The notes beneath the pieces are model-generated. The model was given only the letters and a program-made list of their open reading frames with translations. It was not told the DNA's origin and searched no databases. From contig CALMLL010000155.1 of assembly GCA_937868075.1 (NCBI GenBank), positions 1 to 34,481 on the forward strand: a stretch of DNA of 34,481 nt, in the 5' to 3' direction. Source of the DNA: an uncultured Marmoricola sp. GTDB taxonomy: Bacteria; Actinomycetota; Actinomycetes; Propionibacteriales; Nocardioidaceae. Below are positions 25,320 through 32,169 of the stretch, in pieces. The translations under genes were made by a program, and so were the position numbers. The first letter of the stretch is position 1. Each line of letters opens with the position of its first letter.

Positions 25320-26159
25320 TCAGCGCAGCCGCGCGAGCACCTCGGTGCGCCACGCCTCGGTCTCGGCGACCTGGTTGAACGTGAAGACGTGGGTGCCGGC
25401 GATCCGCATGTCGGGCATGGCCGCCACCGCGCCGCAGCCGGCCAGGAACCGCTCGCCGGTGAAGCCGCCCGGAGCGGCGAGGCGGGCAAAGGTGCCCTTG
25501 TGCTTCATCAAGAACTTCGTGGAGTCCCCCACACCGATCTTGGTGGCCATCGACAGCAACTTGGCCCGCTCGACCGGGCCCGGGATGCCCAGCAGCACCG
25601 GCAGCGTGATCCCACGCGCACGCAGTCGAGTCACCCAGTGGGCGATGATCTTGGGATCGAAGGTCATGTTGGACACGACCTGGGTGGCGTAGCGACGCTT
25701 GTCCCACATCGACTGGACGGTCAGGTCGTCACTAATCGTCGGGTGTGACTCCGGGTATCCGGTGATCCCCACGTCGGTGAAGGGGTGCTCGATGGTGGCG
25801 AGGTCTTCGAGCAGGCTGAGCGCGTCGTGGTAGTCCCCGGCCGCGGTGGCATCCCCGCCGGGCACGAAGATGGTGGTGACTCCGGCAGCTCCCAGCCGGG
25901 CCACGATCTCGCTCAACTCGGTCTTGGAATGCACTTGGCGAGCAGCAACGTGCGGCACGACGGCGTACCCATGCGCGCGGAGGCGTTCGGTGAGTTCGAA
26001 CGTGTCCTCCAGCCCTTTGGCCGGGGATGCGGTGACCGTGAGCTCGCGCTCGGTCGGTAGCGAGGCGAGAATCTTGTCCTCGATGGTCGCCGTCGGCAGG
26101 ACTTCATAGCGCGCATGTTCCAGGAGGCGGACGACCGCCGCGCTGTCATTGTTGCGCAT
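25320..26159 (-). CDS. Methylenetetrahydrofolate reductase-like flavoprotein (MetF family)
   Basis: A 279-residue MetF-like TIM barrel that would interconvert methyl-THF and methylene-THF with FAD. Seen: LTVTASPAKGLEDTFELTERLRAHGYAVVPHVAAR (first strands), IFVPGGDA, DVGITGYPESHP, YATQVVSNMTFDP and LPVLLGIPGPVERAKL. It is a divergent branch: the usual T-x-PRG-type start is absent. The tandem operator pair at 26151-26186 overlaps the start codon and is shared with betB and the dimethylglycine dehydrogenase, tying it to betaine catabolism rather than methionine synthesis. In Sphingobium a MetF oxidises methyl-THF from LigM demethylation, a reasonable parallel. Direction of reaction is inference. 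Confidence 0.82.
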   Translation of the reverse strand: MRNNDSAAVVRLLEHARYEVLPTATIEDKILASLPTERELTVTASPAKGLEDTFELTERLRAHGYAVVPHVAARQVHSKTELSEIVARLGAAGVTTIFVPGGDATAAGDYHDALSLLEDLATIEHPFTDVGITGYPESHPTISDDLTVQSMWDKRRYATQVVSNMTFDPKIIAHWVTRLRARGITLPVLLGIPGPVERAKLLSMATKIGVGDSTKFLMKHKGTFARLAAPGGFTGERFLAGCGAVAAMPDMRIAGTHVFTFNQVAETEAWRTEVLARLR

Positions 26160-26186
26160 TACGCACTCTGTTCCGTCATTCGCACC
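26151..26186. promoter_or_regulatory. Tandem operator pair at the metF start
   Basis: Two sites 2 bp apart: 26151-26167 (GTTGCGCATTACGCACT) and 26170-26186 (GTTCCGTCATTCGCACC). The first matches the distal site of the dimethylglycine dehydrogenase promoter in 15 of 17 positions and the second matches it in 13. The 19-bp period equals that of the other two promoters. It covers the ATG, so transcription must start very close by (leaderless or nearly so). The rest of 26187-26258 shows nothing more. Confidence 0.65.
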
Positions 26187-26258
26187 AGCCGAGCGTAGAG
26201 CCGTCCAGCCTCCGCGACAAGATCAACACCCCTTCTCCGCGCAGGTAGCCTGACCCCG

Positions 26259-26984
26259 ATGAGCGCCCCCTCCTACCACCGCCTCGGCACCGTGGCCTAC
26301 CGCGACGCCTGGGACCGTCAGCGCGACGACCATGCCGCCGTCGTCGCGGGTGCTCCCGATCGCGTGCTCCTGCTCGAGCACCCGCCCGTCTTCACCTGTG
26401 GCAAACGCACCGACGCTCACGAGATCCCAACCGACCCGGGTGGCGCAGAGGTCATCGACGTGGACCGCGGCGGCAAGATCACCTTCCACGGACCCGGCCA
26501 GTTGGTCGGCTATCCGATCGTTCGTCTGCCCGACCACGTGCTCGTCGTCGACTACGTCCGCCGACTCGAGGAGGCGCTGATCGCGGTGTGCCGCACGCTC
26601 GGCGTCACCACGGCGCGGGTGCCTGGGCGGTCCGGTGTGTGGCTGCAGGCCGATGATCGCGGCCCCGAACGCAAGATCGCCGCGATCGGGATCCGGGTCA
26701 GCCGCGGGGTGACCATGCATGGGTTCGCCCTCAACTGCGACGTCGATCTGGACTGGTACGACCGGTTCGTGCCCTGTGGCATCTCCGATGCCGCGGTGAC
26801 CAGCCTCAGCGCCGAACTCGGCCGCGATGTGACCATCGCCGAGGTGCTGCCGCTGGTGGAGTCACAGTTGTCGGCGTACCTCGCGTGGGGGGCCTACGAA
26901 CCCACTCCGGACTATGAGCCTCGCCCCGAGCCCGGACGCGCGTCGCTCGGCGTCCGGGTGCCGGTGCTGAGCCCGGGTCAGTGA
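26259..26984 (+). CDS. lipB: Octanoyl-[acyl-carrier-protein]:protein transferase
   Basis: A 241-residue LipB, which attaches octanoate from ACP to lipoyl domains, the first step of lipoate assembly. Motifs: [56 protein letters not shown] with the catalytic lysine, and [14 protein letters not shown] with catalytic Cys173. The C-terminus is slightly extended and Pro-rich. The stop overlaps the lipA start (GTGA). With TIGR01777, lipA, DUF4191, RDD and glnA it makes the conserved core block into which the catabolic island appears to be inserted. Confidence 0.96.
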   Translation: MSAPSYHRLGTVAYRDAWDRQRDDHAAVVAGAPDRVLLLEHPPVFTCGKRTDAHEIPTDPGGAEVIDVDRGGKITFHGPGQLVGYPIVRLPDHVLVVDYVRRLEEALIAVCRTLGVTTARVPGRSGVWLQADDRGPERKIAAIGIRVSRGVTMHGFALNCDVDLDWYDRFVPCGISDAAVTSLSAELGRDVTIAEVLPLVESQLSAYLAWGAYEPTPDYEPRPEPGRASLGVRVPVLSPGQ

Positions 26985-27949
26985 CCCAGGCCCGCGTAGA
27001 GTTGCCCGACGTGACTTCCGCCGTTTCCCCCGAGGGCCGCAAACTGCTGCGGGTCGAGGCCCGCAACGCCGAGACCCCTATCGAGCGCAAGCCGGAGTGG
27101 ATCAAGACCCGAGCGCGGATGGGCCCCGAATACAGCGAACTTCTCGGCCTGGTGAAGTCCGAAGGCCTGCACACCGTCTGCCAAGAAGCCGGCTGCCCCA
27201 ACATCTACGAGTGCTGGGAGGACCGCGAGGCCACGTTCCTCATCGGTGGTGACCAGTGCACCCGCCGCTGCGACTTCTGTCAGATCGACACCGGCAAGCC
27301 GCAGGCACTCGACCGCGACGAACCGCGCCGGGTGGCCGAATCTGTGCGGACCATGGGCCTGCGCTACGCCACCATCACCGGGGTGGCCCGCGACGACCAG
27401 CCCGACGGTGGCGCATGGCTGTATGCCGAAACCGTGCGAGCGATCCATGACCTCAACCCCGGCACCGGGGTGGAGAACCTCATCCCCGACTTCAACGGGG
27501 ACCCCGGCCTGCTCACCGAGGTGTTCGAGTCGCGTCCCGAGGTTCTCGCCCACAATCTCGAAACCGTCCCGCGCATCTTCAAGCGGATCCGGCCGGGTTT
27601 TCGGTACGACCGTTCGCTCGATGTGCTCACCCAGGCCCGCGCCTTCGGGCTAGTCACCAAGTCCAACCTCATCCTGGGCATGGGTGAGACCCGCGAGGAG
27701 GTCAGCCATGCACTGGTCGCACTGCACGAGGCGGGTTGTGAACTGGTCACCATCACCCAGTACCTTCGACCATCCAAACGACACCACCCGGTGGACCGTT
27801 GGGTGAAGCCGGAGGAGTTCGTCGAGTTGGCCGCAGAGGCCGAGGAGATCGGCTTCGCCGGAGTGTTGAGCGGGCCGCTGGTGCGCTCGTCGTACCGTGC
27901 CGGGCGGCTCTACCAGCAGGCGATGTCACGGCGTACAAGGAAAGACTGA
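26981..27949 (+). CDS. lipA: Lipoyl synthase (radical SAM)
   Basis: A 322-residue radical SAM enzyme that inserts two sulfurs into octanoyl-lipoyl domains. The auxiliary cluster motif [12 protein letters not shown] and the radical SAM motif CTRRCDFC are both complete, followed by [20 protein letters not shown] and the C-terminal VRSSYRAG, with the serine ligand of the auxiliary cluster. GTG 26981 is coupled to the lipB stop; an internal GTG at 27011 would give the more usual N-terminus ([28 protein letters not shown] region) and is equally possible. Downstream, DUF4191 begins 12 bp after the stop. Confidence 0.96.
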   Translation: MTQARVELPDVTSAVSPEGRKLLRVEARNAETPIERKPEWIKTRARMGPEYSELLGLVKSEGLHTVCQEAGCPNIYECWEDREATFLIGGDQCTRRCDFCQIDTGKPQALDRDEPRRVAESVRTMGLRYATITGVARDDQPDGGAWLYAETVRAIHDLNPGTGVENLIPDFNGDPGLLTEVFESRPEVLAHNLETVPRIFKRIRPGFRYDRSLDVLTQARAFGLVTKSNLILGMGETREEVSHALVALHEAGCELVTITQYLRPSKRHHPVDRWVKPEEFVELAAEAEEIGFAGVLSGPLVRSSYRAGRLYQQAMSRRTRKD

Positions 27950-27961
27950 GAGACTTCTGCA

Positions 27962-28678
27962 ATGGCCAAGGAACCCAAGGCACCCAAGCCGAAGAAGGCG
28001 AAGAAGCCCAGCCGCATCAAGCAACTGATCGAGATGTACCGGATGACCCGGGAGTCCGATCCCAAGATCGGGCTCATCCTGCTGCTGTGGTTCTTCGGAG
28101 TCGGCGTGGCGGTCGCCGCGATCGGCATGCTGCTGCCCGGTGCGGGCATCGCGCTGCCGACCGTGACAGGTGTCATGGCCGGTCTGCTGGCGGCGCTGAT
28201 CATCTTCGGGCGGCGTGGCCAACACGCGGCGCTGGCCCAGGTCGCCGACAAGCCGGGGGCGGCCGCGGCGGCGCTCGGCCTGCTGCGCCGCGGCTGGAAA
28301 CTCGACCCGACGGTGGCCTTCAACAAGCAGCAAGACATCGTTCACCGGCTCGTCGGTCCCCCGGGAATCGTCCTGGTCGGGGAGGGCAACCCCAACCGCC
28401 TCAAGGGGCTGCTGGCCTCGGAGCGTCGCCGCCACGAACGTGTGGTCAGCGAGATTCCGCTGCACGAGGTCATCGTCGGTGAGGGCGAAGGGCAGGTCTC
28501 GCTGTACAAGCTGACCAACTACGTCGCCAAGCTGCCCAAGGGACTCAAGCCCGCCGGCATGACCGATGTCTTGGCCCGCCTCAAGGCGATGGATGCCCAC
28601 CGCTCCCCCGTGCCGATCCCCAAGGGCCCCATGCCCACCAGCATGAAGGGCGCCCGCTCGCAGATGCGCGGGCGCTGA
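27962..28678 (+). CDS. DUF4191-family membrane protein
   Basis: A 238-residue protein of the DUF4191 family, in mycobacteria the gene directly after lipA. The N-terminus is a very basic tail (MAKEPKAPKPKKAKKPSRIK). Two hydrophobic helices follow at about residues 37-80 (ILLLWFFGVGVAVAAIGMLLP and GVMAGLLAALIIFG). The rest is soluble and rich in basic residues and Val, with WKLDPTVAFNKQQDIVHRLVG and GPPGIVLVGEG. Cotranscribed with lipB-lipA by spacing. Function unknown; the position suggests membrane-linked housekeeping. Confidence 0.9.
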   Translation: MAKEPKAPKPKKAKKPSRIKQLIEMYRMTRESDPKIGLILLLWFFGVGVAVAAIGMLLPGAGIALPTVTGVMAGLLAALIIFGRRGQHAALAQVADKPGAAAAALGLLRRGWKLDPTVAFNKQQDIVHRLVGPPGIVLVGEGNPNRLKGLLASERRRHERVVSEIPLHEVIVGEGEGQVSLYKLTNYVAKLPKGLKPAGMTDVLARLKAMDAHRSPVPIPKGPMPTSMKGARSQMRGR

Positions 28679-28725
28679 GCCTGCCGAGTCGGCAGCGCCC
28701 GCTCGACAACTGCGATCATCACCCT

Positions 28726-30117
28726 GTGCGAACTACCAGGCGAACCCTCGTCGGCGGCGCACTCGGAGTTGCCGCCGGCTCACTCAGCGGCTGCACCGAC
28801 GATGCCGTCGGTGGTCACCCGATTCCGGTCCAGGTCTCCGGGTCGCCCCCTGGCGCCACACAACCCAACCTGCTGGTCGTGATCACCGACGACCAGCGAT
28901 GGGACCACTTCTCCGCAGCACCCGGCTGCCCTGACTACCTGACCACCCCCAACATCGACCGCCTGGCCATGGCCGGCGCCCGGTGCGACAACGCGTTCGT
29001 CACCACCGCGCTGTGCTCACCGAGCCGGGCCACCTTCCTCACCGGCAAGTACGCCACCCGCCACGGCGTACGCAACAACCTGACTGCGTGGGACCCGGCC
29101 CAGACCACCGTCTTCGAGCCACTCATGACTGCTGGCTACGACTGCGCTTTCATCGGCAAATGGCACATGCCCGGCGGTGTTCCGGACCTGCGCGGGGTGA
29201 GCCGGTTCATCACGTTCACCGCCCAAGGCGGCCAAGGTCAGTACGTCGACTGCCCACTGCTCATCGACGGCGTCATGACGCCGCGGCCGGGCACCTACAT
29301 CACCGAAGACCTGACCGACTTCGCCCTCGACTGGTTGGCGCAGCGGCCACAGGACCAGCCGTGGTGCCTCTACCTCGCCCACAAGGCCGTGCATCACCAA
29401 TTCGAGCCGCCCGCCCATCTCAAAGGCACGATGGACAACATTGACCTGTCCGGGCTTCCACCCGAGGCGTATGCCTTCATGACGACGCTGGACCGCAACG
29501 TCTGGGAAGGGACGGTCACCGGACTACAGCGGGAGTACCGCCGTTACCTGGAGACCCTGCTCGGCCTCGACGAGCAGATCGGCCGCCTCTTGGACAACAT
29601 CGACCTGTCCAATACCTACGTCATCTTCACCAGCGACAACGGCTACTCCTGGGGAGAGCACGTGATCACGGGCAAGCGCTGGGCCTATGAAGAGAACACC
29701 CGAGTGCCCATGATCGTCGCCGGACCGGGGATCAGCCCCAGTCACCCGTCGCAGTTGCTGCTCAACGCCGACGTCGCCCCAACTCTTCTCGAATGGGCCG
29801 GGGCCGGCGCGTTGCCAGAGGCCCAAGGTCGGTCTTTCGCTGGTCTGCTGGCCCAGGAGTCGTCGCAATGGCGTCAGGACTTTGTCTATGAGTACTTCGT
29901 GGACTTCCCCTACAACGTGCCTGCCATGCAAGCACTGCGCACCGACCAGTGGCTGTGGATCGAGTTCGACTCCGACGACGATCCGCAGTTGTACGACATC
30001 GGCGACGACCCGCACACCCGACACGACCTGCGCTCCTCGCAACCGCAGGAGGCGCGGGTGCTGGCGGCCCGACTGGCCGAACTTGGTGCGGTCATCCGGT
30101 CCGGGGGCCAGGTATGA
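28726..30117 (+). CDS. Secreted sulfatase, Tat lipoprotein
   Basis: A 463-residue arylsulfatase-family hydrolase. The N-terminus MRTTRRTLVGGALGVAAGSLSGC combines a twin-arginine motif with a lipobox, indicating export as a folded lipoprotein. The alkaline-phosphatase-fold motifs are present: LLVVITDDQRWDHF (metal-binding aspartates), CSPSRATFLTGKYATRHG with the cysteine converted to formylglycine, GKWHMPGG, and TSDNGYSWGEH. The GTG start is set by the signal peptide. The substrate is unknown; N-sulfatases and phosphonate hydrolases look alike. It heads a group of three genes, absent from the mycobacterial version of this core block; the next gene overlaps its stop (ATGA). Confidence 0.9.
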   Translation: MRTTRRTLVGGALGVAAGSLSGCTDDAVGGHPIPVQVSGSPPGATQPNLLVVITDDQRWDHFSAAPGCPDYLTTPNIDRLAMAGARCDNAFVTTALCSPSRATFLTGKYATRHGVRNNLTAWDPAQTTVFEPLMTAGYDCAFIGKWHMPGGVPDLRGVSRFITFTAQGGQGQYVDCPLLIDGVMTPRPGTYITEDLTDFALDWLAQRPQDQPWCLYLAHKAVHHQFEPPAHLKGTMDNIDLSGLPPEAYAFMTTLDRNVWEGTVTGLQREYRRYLETLLGLDEQIGRLLDNIDLSNTYVIFTSDNGYSWGEHVITGKRWAYEENTRVPMIVAGPGISPSHPSQLLLNADVAPTLLEWAGAGALPEAQGRSFAGLLAQESSQWRQDFVYEYFVDFPYNVPAMQALRTDQWLWIEFDSDDDPQLYDIGDDPHTRHDLRSSQPQEARVLAARLAELGAVIRSGGQV

Positions 30118-30629
30118 GGCGCCTGGCAGCGGCGTTGCTGCCGGCACTTGTCTTCGCCCTTTCCGATCTCGTCGTCACGGTGTGGTCGGGCCGTCCCGAA
30201 GCCTTGGGCTCACCCCTCTATCACCTGCTGCTACCGGCCGCTGCCCTCGGGCGCTTCGCCGGCATGTTCGTGTTGGCCGGCGCCGCTTGGTGGCTCCTGC
30301 GCCGCGCGGGAAGCGCTCGCGGTTGGCGGGTCCTCGGTGTCATCAGCGGCCCCCTCGCCTACTCGCTCTCAGCGATGTGGCATGTGTCGGGCTACTTCCC
30401 AACCGGCCAAGCCGCCTACTACGGTCTCAACCCGTTGGTCGTGGCCGCCGTGGGGTCCTCGATCGCAACCGCAGCCGTGGCCGAGATGCTCTGGCGACGC
30501 CGCCCGGCGATCGGGTTGCTGGGCCTGGCCGCGCTCGGGTGGGCGGTGCTGTGGGCAACCGTGCTCTGGGACGGCGGCGTGCATTGGTTCTACGTGTATC
30601 AACAGGGCTTCAAGGCCCTCTTCGGTTAG
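30114..30629 (+). CDS. Hypothetical polytopic membrane protein
   Basis: A 171-residue hydrophobic protein with about four to five membrane segments (LLPALVFALSDLVVTVW, LLPAAALGRFAGMFVLAGAAWWLL, VISGPLAYSLSAMW, NPLVVAAVGSSIATAAVAEM, IGLLGLAALGWAVLWATVLW) and basic loops. The ATG overlaps the sulfatase stop, so the two are translationally coupled. No family is recognised. The trailing HWFYVYQQGFKALFG is aromatic-rich. Coupling with a sulfatase suggests a shared surface or transport job, but nothing in the sequence shows it. Confidence 0.75.
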   Translation: MRRLAAALLPALVFALSDLVVTVWSGRPEALGSPLYHLLLPAAALGRFAGMFVLAGAAWWLLRRAGSARGWRVLGVISGPLAYSLSAMWHVSGYFPTGQAAYYGLNPLVVAAVGSSIATAAVAEMLWRRRPAIGLLGLAALGWAVLWATVLWDGGVHWFYVYQQGFKALFG

Positions 30630-30665
30630 CCGGGTCGGCCGGCACGGCACGAAAGTAGGCGGCAG

Positions 30666-31469
30666 ATGGACTGGTTCGAACACGGTCTCTACATGGTTCG
30701 CGACGCTGGGTTCGGCCGAGATTTCACCCCCAAACTGTGGGTGAGTCTGGCCGCCTTGGTGATGGTGGCCGCCGACGTACGCCGTCAGAAGCGGCTCGAC
30801 TACCTCTGGGTGTTCCTGGTCGGCACGCTCGTGTGGGCGGGAGCCGAAGCGTTGCTGAGCTTGCAAGGCACTCGGGACATGCCGGTGCGCGAGCTTTTCG
30901 GCAACCCGATCCCACTGTGGCTCTCGGTGTTTCTTCAGGGCACCGGCGAAGGGGCCGCGGTGTCGGTGCTGGGCCTCTATGTCGGGGACCGGTGGTTGAC
31001 CCGGAGCCGTCGCCGACACGCGGTCGTCGTCTTCTTCGCGACCTGCGCAGCAGTGGTGCTGGCCGCCATCCGCGGTGCCGCGGCCCGCGGAGGCGAGCAC
31101 ACCGTGGCCTCGCGCCGGGACATGCTCGCCCCTGGGGCCTTGGTGGCGCTGGTGGTGCTGGCCGTGATCGGGATCGCGTTCTATCTCGCCTACCGGCGCT
31201 GGCGGCCGCGGACCCTGGCCATGGCCGTGGTGATGGGACTGTTCAGCACGATCTGGACGATCTCGCAGGTCGCGGTGGGAGGGCGCTGGATCGAGGTGAC
31301 CGGCGGAGGTGGCTATGTCGAGGCTCCACCGGGATTGCAGTTCTTCGGTCTGGGCTTCGACGTGGTCGTCGAAATCGTGCTGGCCTACATCCCGTTCCTG
31401 GCGATCCCGGTCATGATCGGCCTGATCCGCGACCCGTCGCCGCTGAGGATCTCCTCAGCCACGCCCTAG
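30666..31469 (+). CDS. Hypothetical polytopic membrane protein
   Basis: A 267-residue membrane protein with about seven hydrophobic segments, for example LWVSLAALVMVAADV, YLWVFLVGTLVWAGAEALL, LWLSVFLQGTGEGAAVSVLGLY, AVVVFFATCAAVVLAAI, ALVALVVLAVIGIAFYLAY and VVEIVLAYIPFLAIPVMIGLI. It starts 36 bp after the preceding membrane protein and is probably in the same transcript as the sulfatase. The N-terminal MDWFEHGLYMVRDAG faces the cytoplasm or forms an amphipathic helix. No family recognised; function unknown. It converges with the RDD gene. Confidence 0.75.
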   Translation: MDWFEHGLYMVRDAGFGRDFTPKLWVSLAALVMVAADVRRQKRLDYLWVFLVGTLVWAGAEALLSLQGTRDMPVRELFGNPIPLWLSVFLQGTGEGAAVSVLGLYVGDRWLTRSRRRHAVVVFFATCAAVVLAAIRGAAARGGEHTVASRRDMLAPGALVALVVLAVIGIAFYLAYRRWRPRTLAMAVVMGLFSTIWTISQVAVGGRWIEVTGGGGYVEAPPGLQFFGLGFDVVVEIVLAYIPFLAIPVMIGLIRDPSPLRISSATP

Positions 31470-31482
31470 GTGTGGGGACGGA

Positions 31483-31872
31483 CTAGGACTTCGGCAACCG
31501 ATAGACCCCCGACCCCACGGCCAGGTCATGCAGGCCACGGCCATCGGGCTTGAAGATCAGCGGCGGAATCACCAGGCACACCAACACGCTGCGCAGAAAA
31601 GCCGGCAGCAGGCTGACGGTGCCGCCGGTGGTCTTGAGCACTCTGAGTCGCGTGGCCAGTTGCCCGAACGAACCACCAGCCACCGCCACACCGACTGCGG
31701 TCTGCACCAAGAAGATCCCCAAGGTGATCCACGAGGAGGCCTTGTTCTCGGCGTACCCAGCAGGGCCGAGGGCGATCACGGTGATCAGGATCGAACTCAC
31801 CCAGTCGATCACCAACGCCACGATCCGACGCCCCCACGAAGCCGGTGGCAGGGGCTGCTGTGAATCGGGCAC
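31483..31872 (-). CDS. RDD-family membrane protein
   Basis: A 129-residue RDD protein with three membrane helices. Typical features: WGRRIVALVIDWVSSILITVIALG (the Arg-Asp-type first helix), ITLGIFLVQTAVGVAVAGGSFGQLATRLRVLK, which is the family core, and VLVCLVIPPLIFKPDGRGLHDLAVGSGVYRL at the end. In mycobacteria an RDD gene lies between the DUF4191 gene and glnA, so this is part of the core block, here on the minus strand and separated from DUF4191 by the three sulfatase-group genes. Function unknown; some RDD proteins act as Na+ or solute exporters. Confidence 0.9.
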   Translation of the reverse strand: MPDSQQPLPPASWGRRIVALVIDWVSSILITVIALGPAGYAENKASSWITLGIFLVQTAVGVAVAGGSFGQLATRLRVLKTTGGTVSLLPAFLRSVLVCLVIPPLIFKPDGRGLHDLAVGSGVYRLPKS

Positions 31873-31924
31873 CCGCTGAGATTACCCGCCTCTCCTCGCG
31901 GGCTGGCCCCGCCCCTCCGAGCCG

Positions 31925-32010
31925 GTTTCGTCGGCGAAGACGCGATAGTGGAGCTTCCCAGTGGTTGCAACCACGTCACGGCTCCGTTATCGCGTCTTCG
32001 CCGACAAAAC
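31925..32010. repeat. Large inverted repeat with nested palindrome in the glnA upstream region
   Basis: Two 30-bp arms (31925-31954 and 31981-32010) are reverse complements at 27 of 30 positions; each carries the block TCGGCGAAGACGCGATA. The 26-base centre contains a perfect 14-bp palindrome, GTGGTTGCAACCAC (31961-31974). The whole can fold into a branched hairpin. It lies between the RDD gene start and the GlnR box. It may be a repeat element, a bidirectional terminator-like structure or a protein target; it has no T-run. Confidence 0.75.
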
Positions 32011-32039
32011 TGCCCCCCGGGCGACCACACCGGGGTGCT

Positions 32040-32077
32040 GTAACACGGTCGAAACAAACCAGATACGGTCAAGAAAC
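32040..32077 (+). promoter_or_regulatory. GlnR operator (double a/b box) upstream of glnA
   Basis: GTAAC-N6-GAAAC-N6-GATAC-N6-GAAAC, the actinobacterial GlnR pattern (gTnAC-n6-GaAAC, twice) with one deviation in the third block. It lies 93-130 bp upstream of the glnA start, suited to nitrogen control of glutamine synthetase by GlnR. Confidence 0.85.
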
Positions 32078-32169
32078 CGCCGTCCTACACAGTGGTGTCA
32101 CCGCCGACGCGATAGGGCGTCTAGGGACCTGCCAGACAACGTGACCACGGTCGTGGTCAAGGAGGACGA

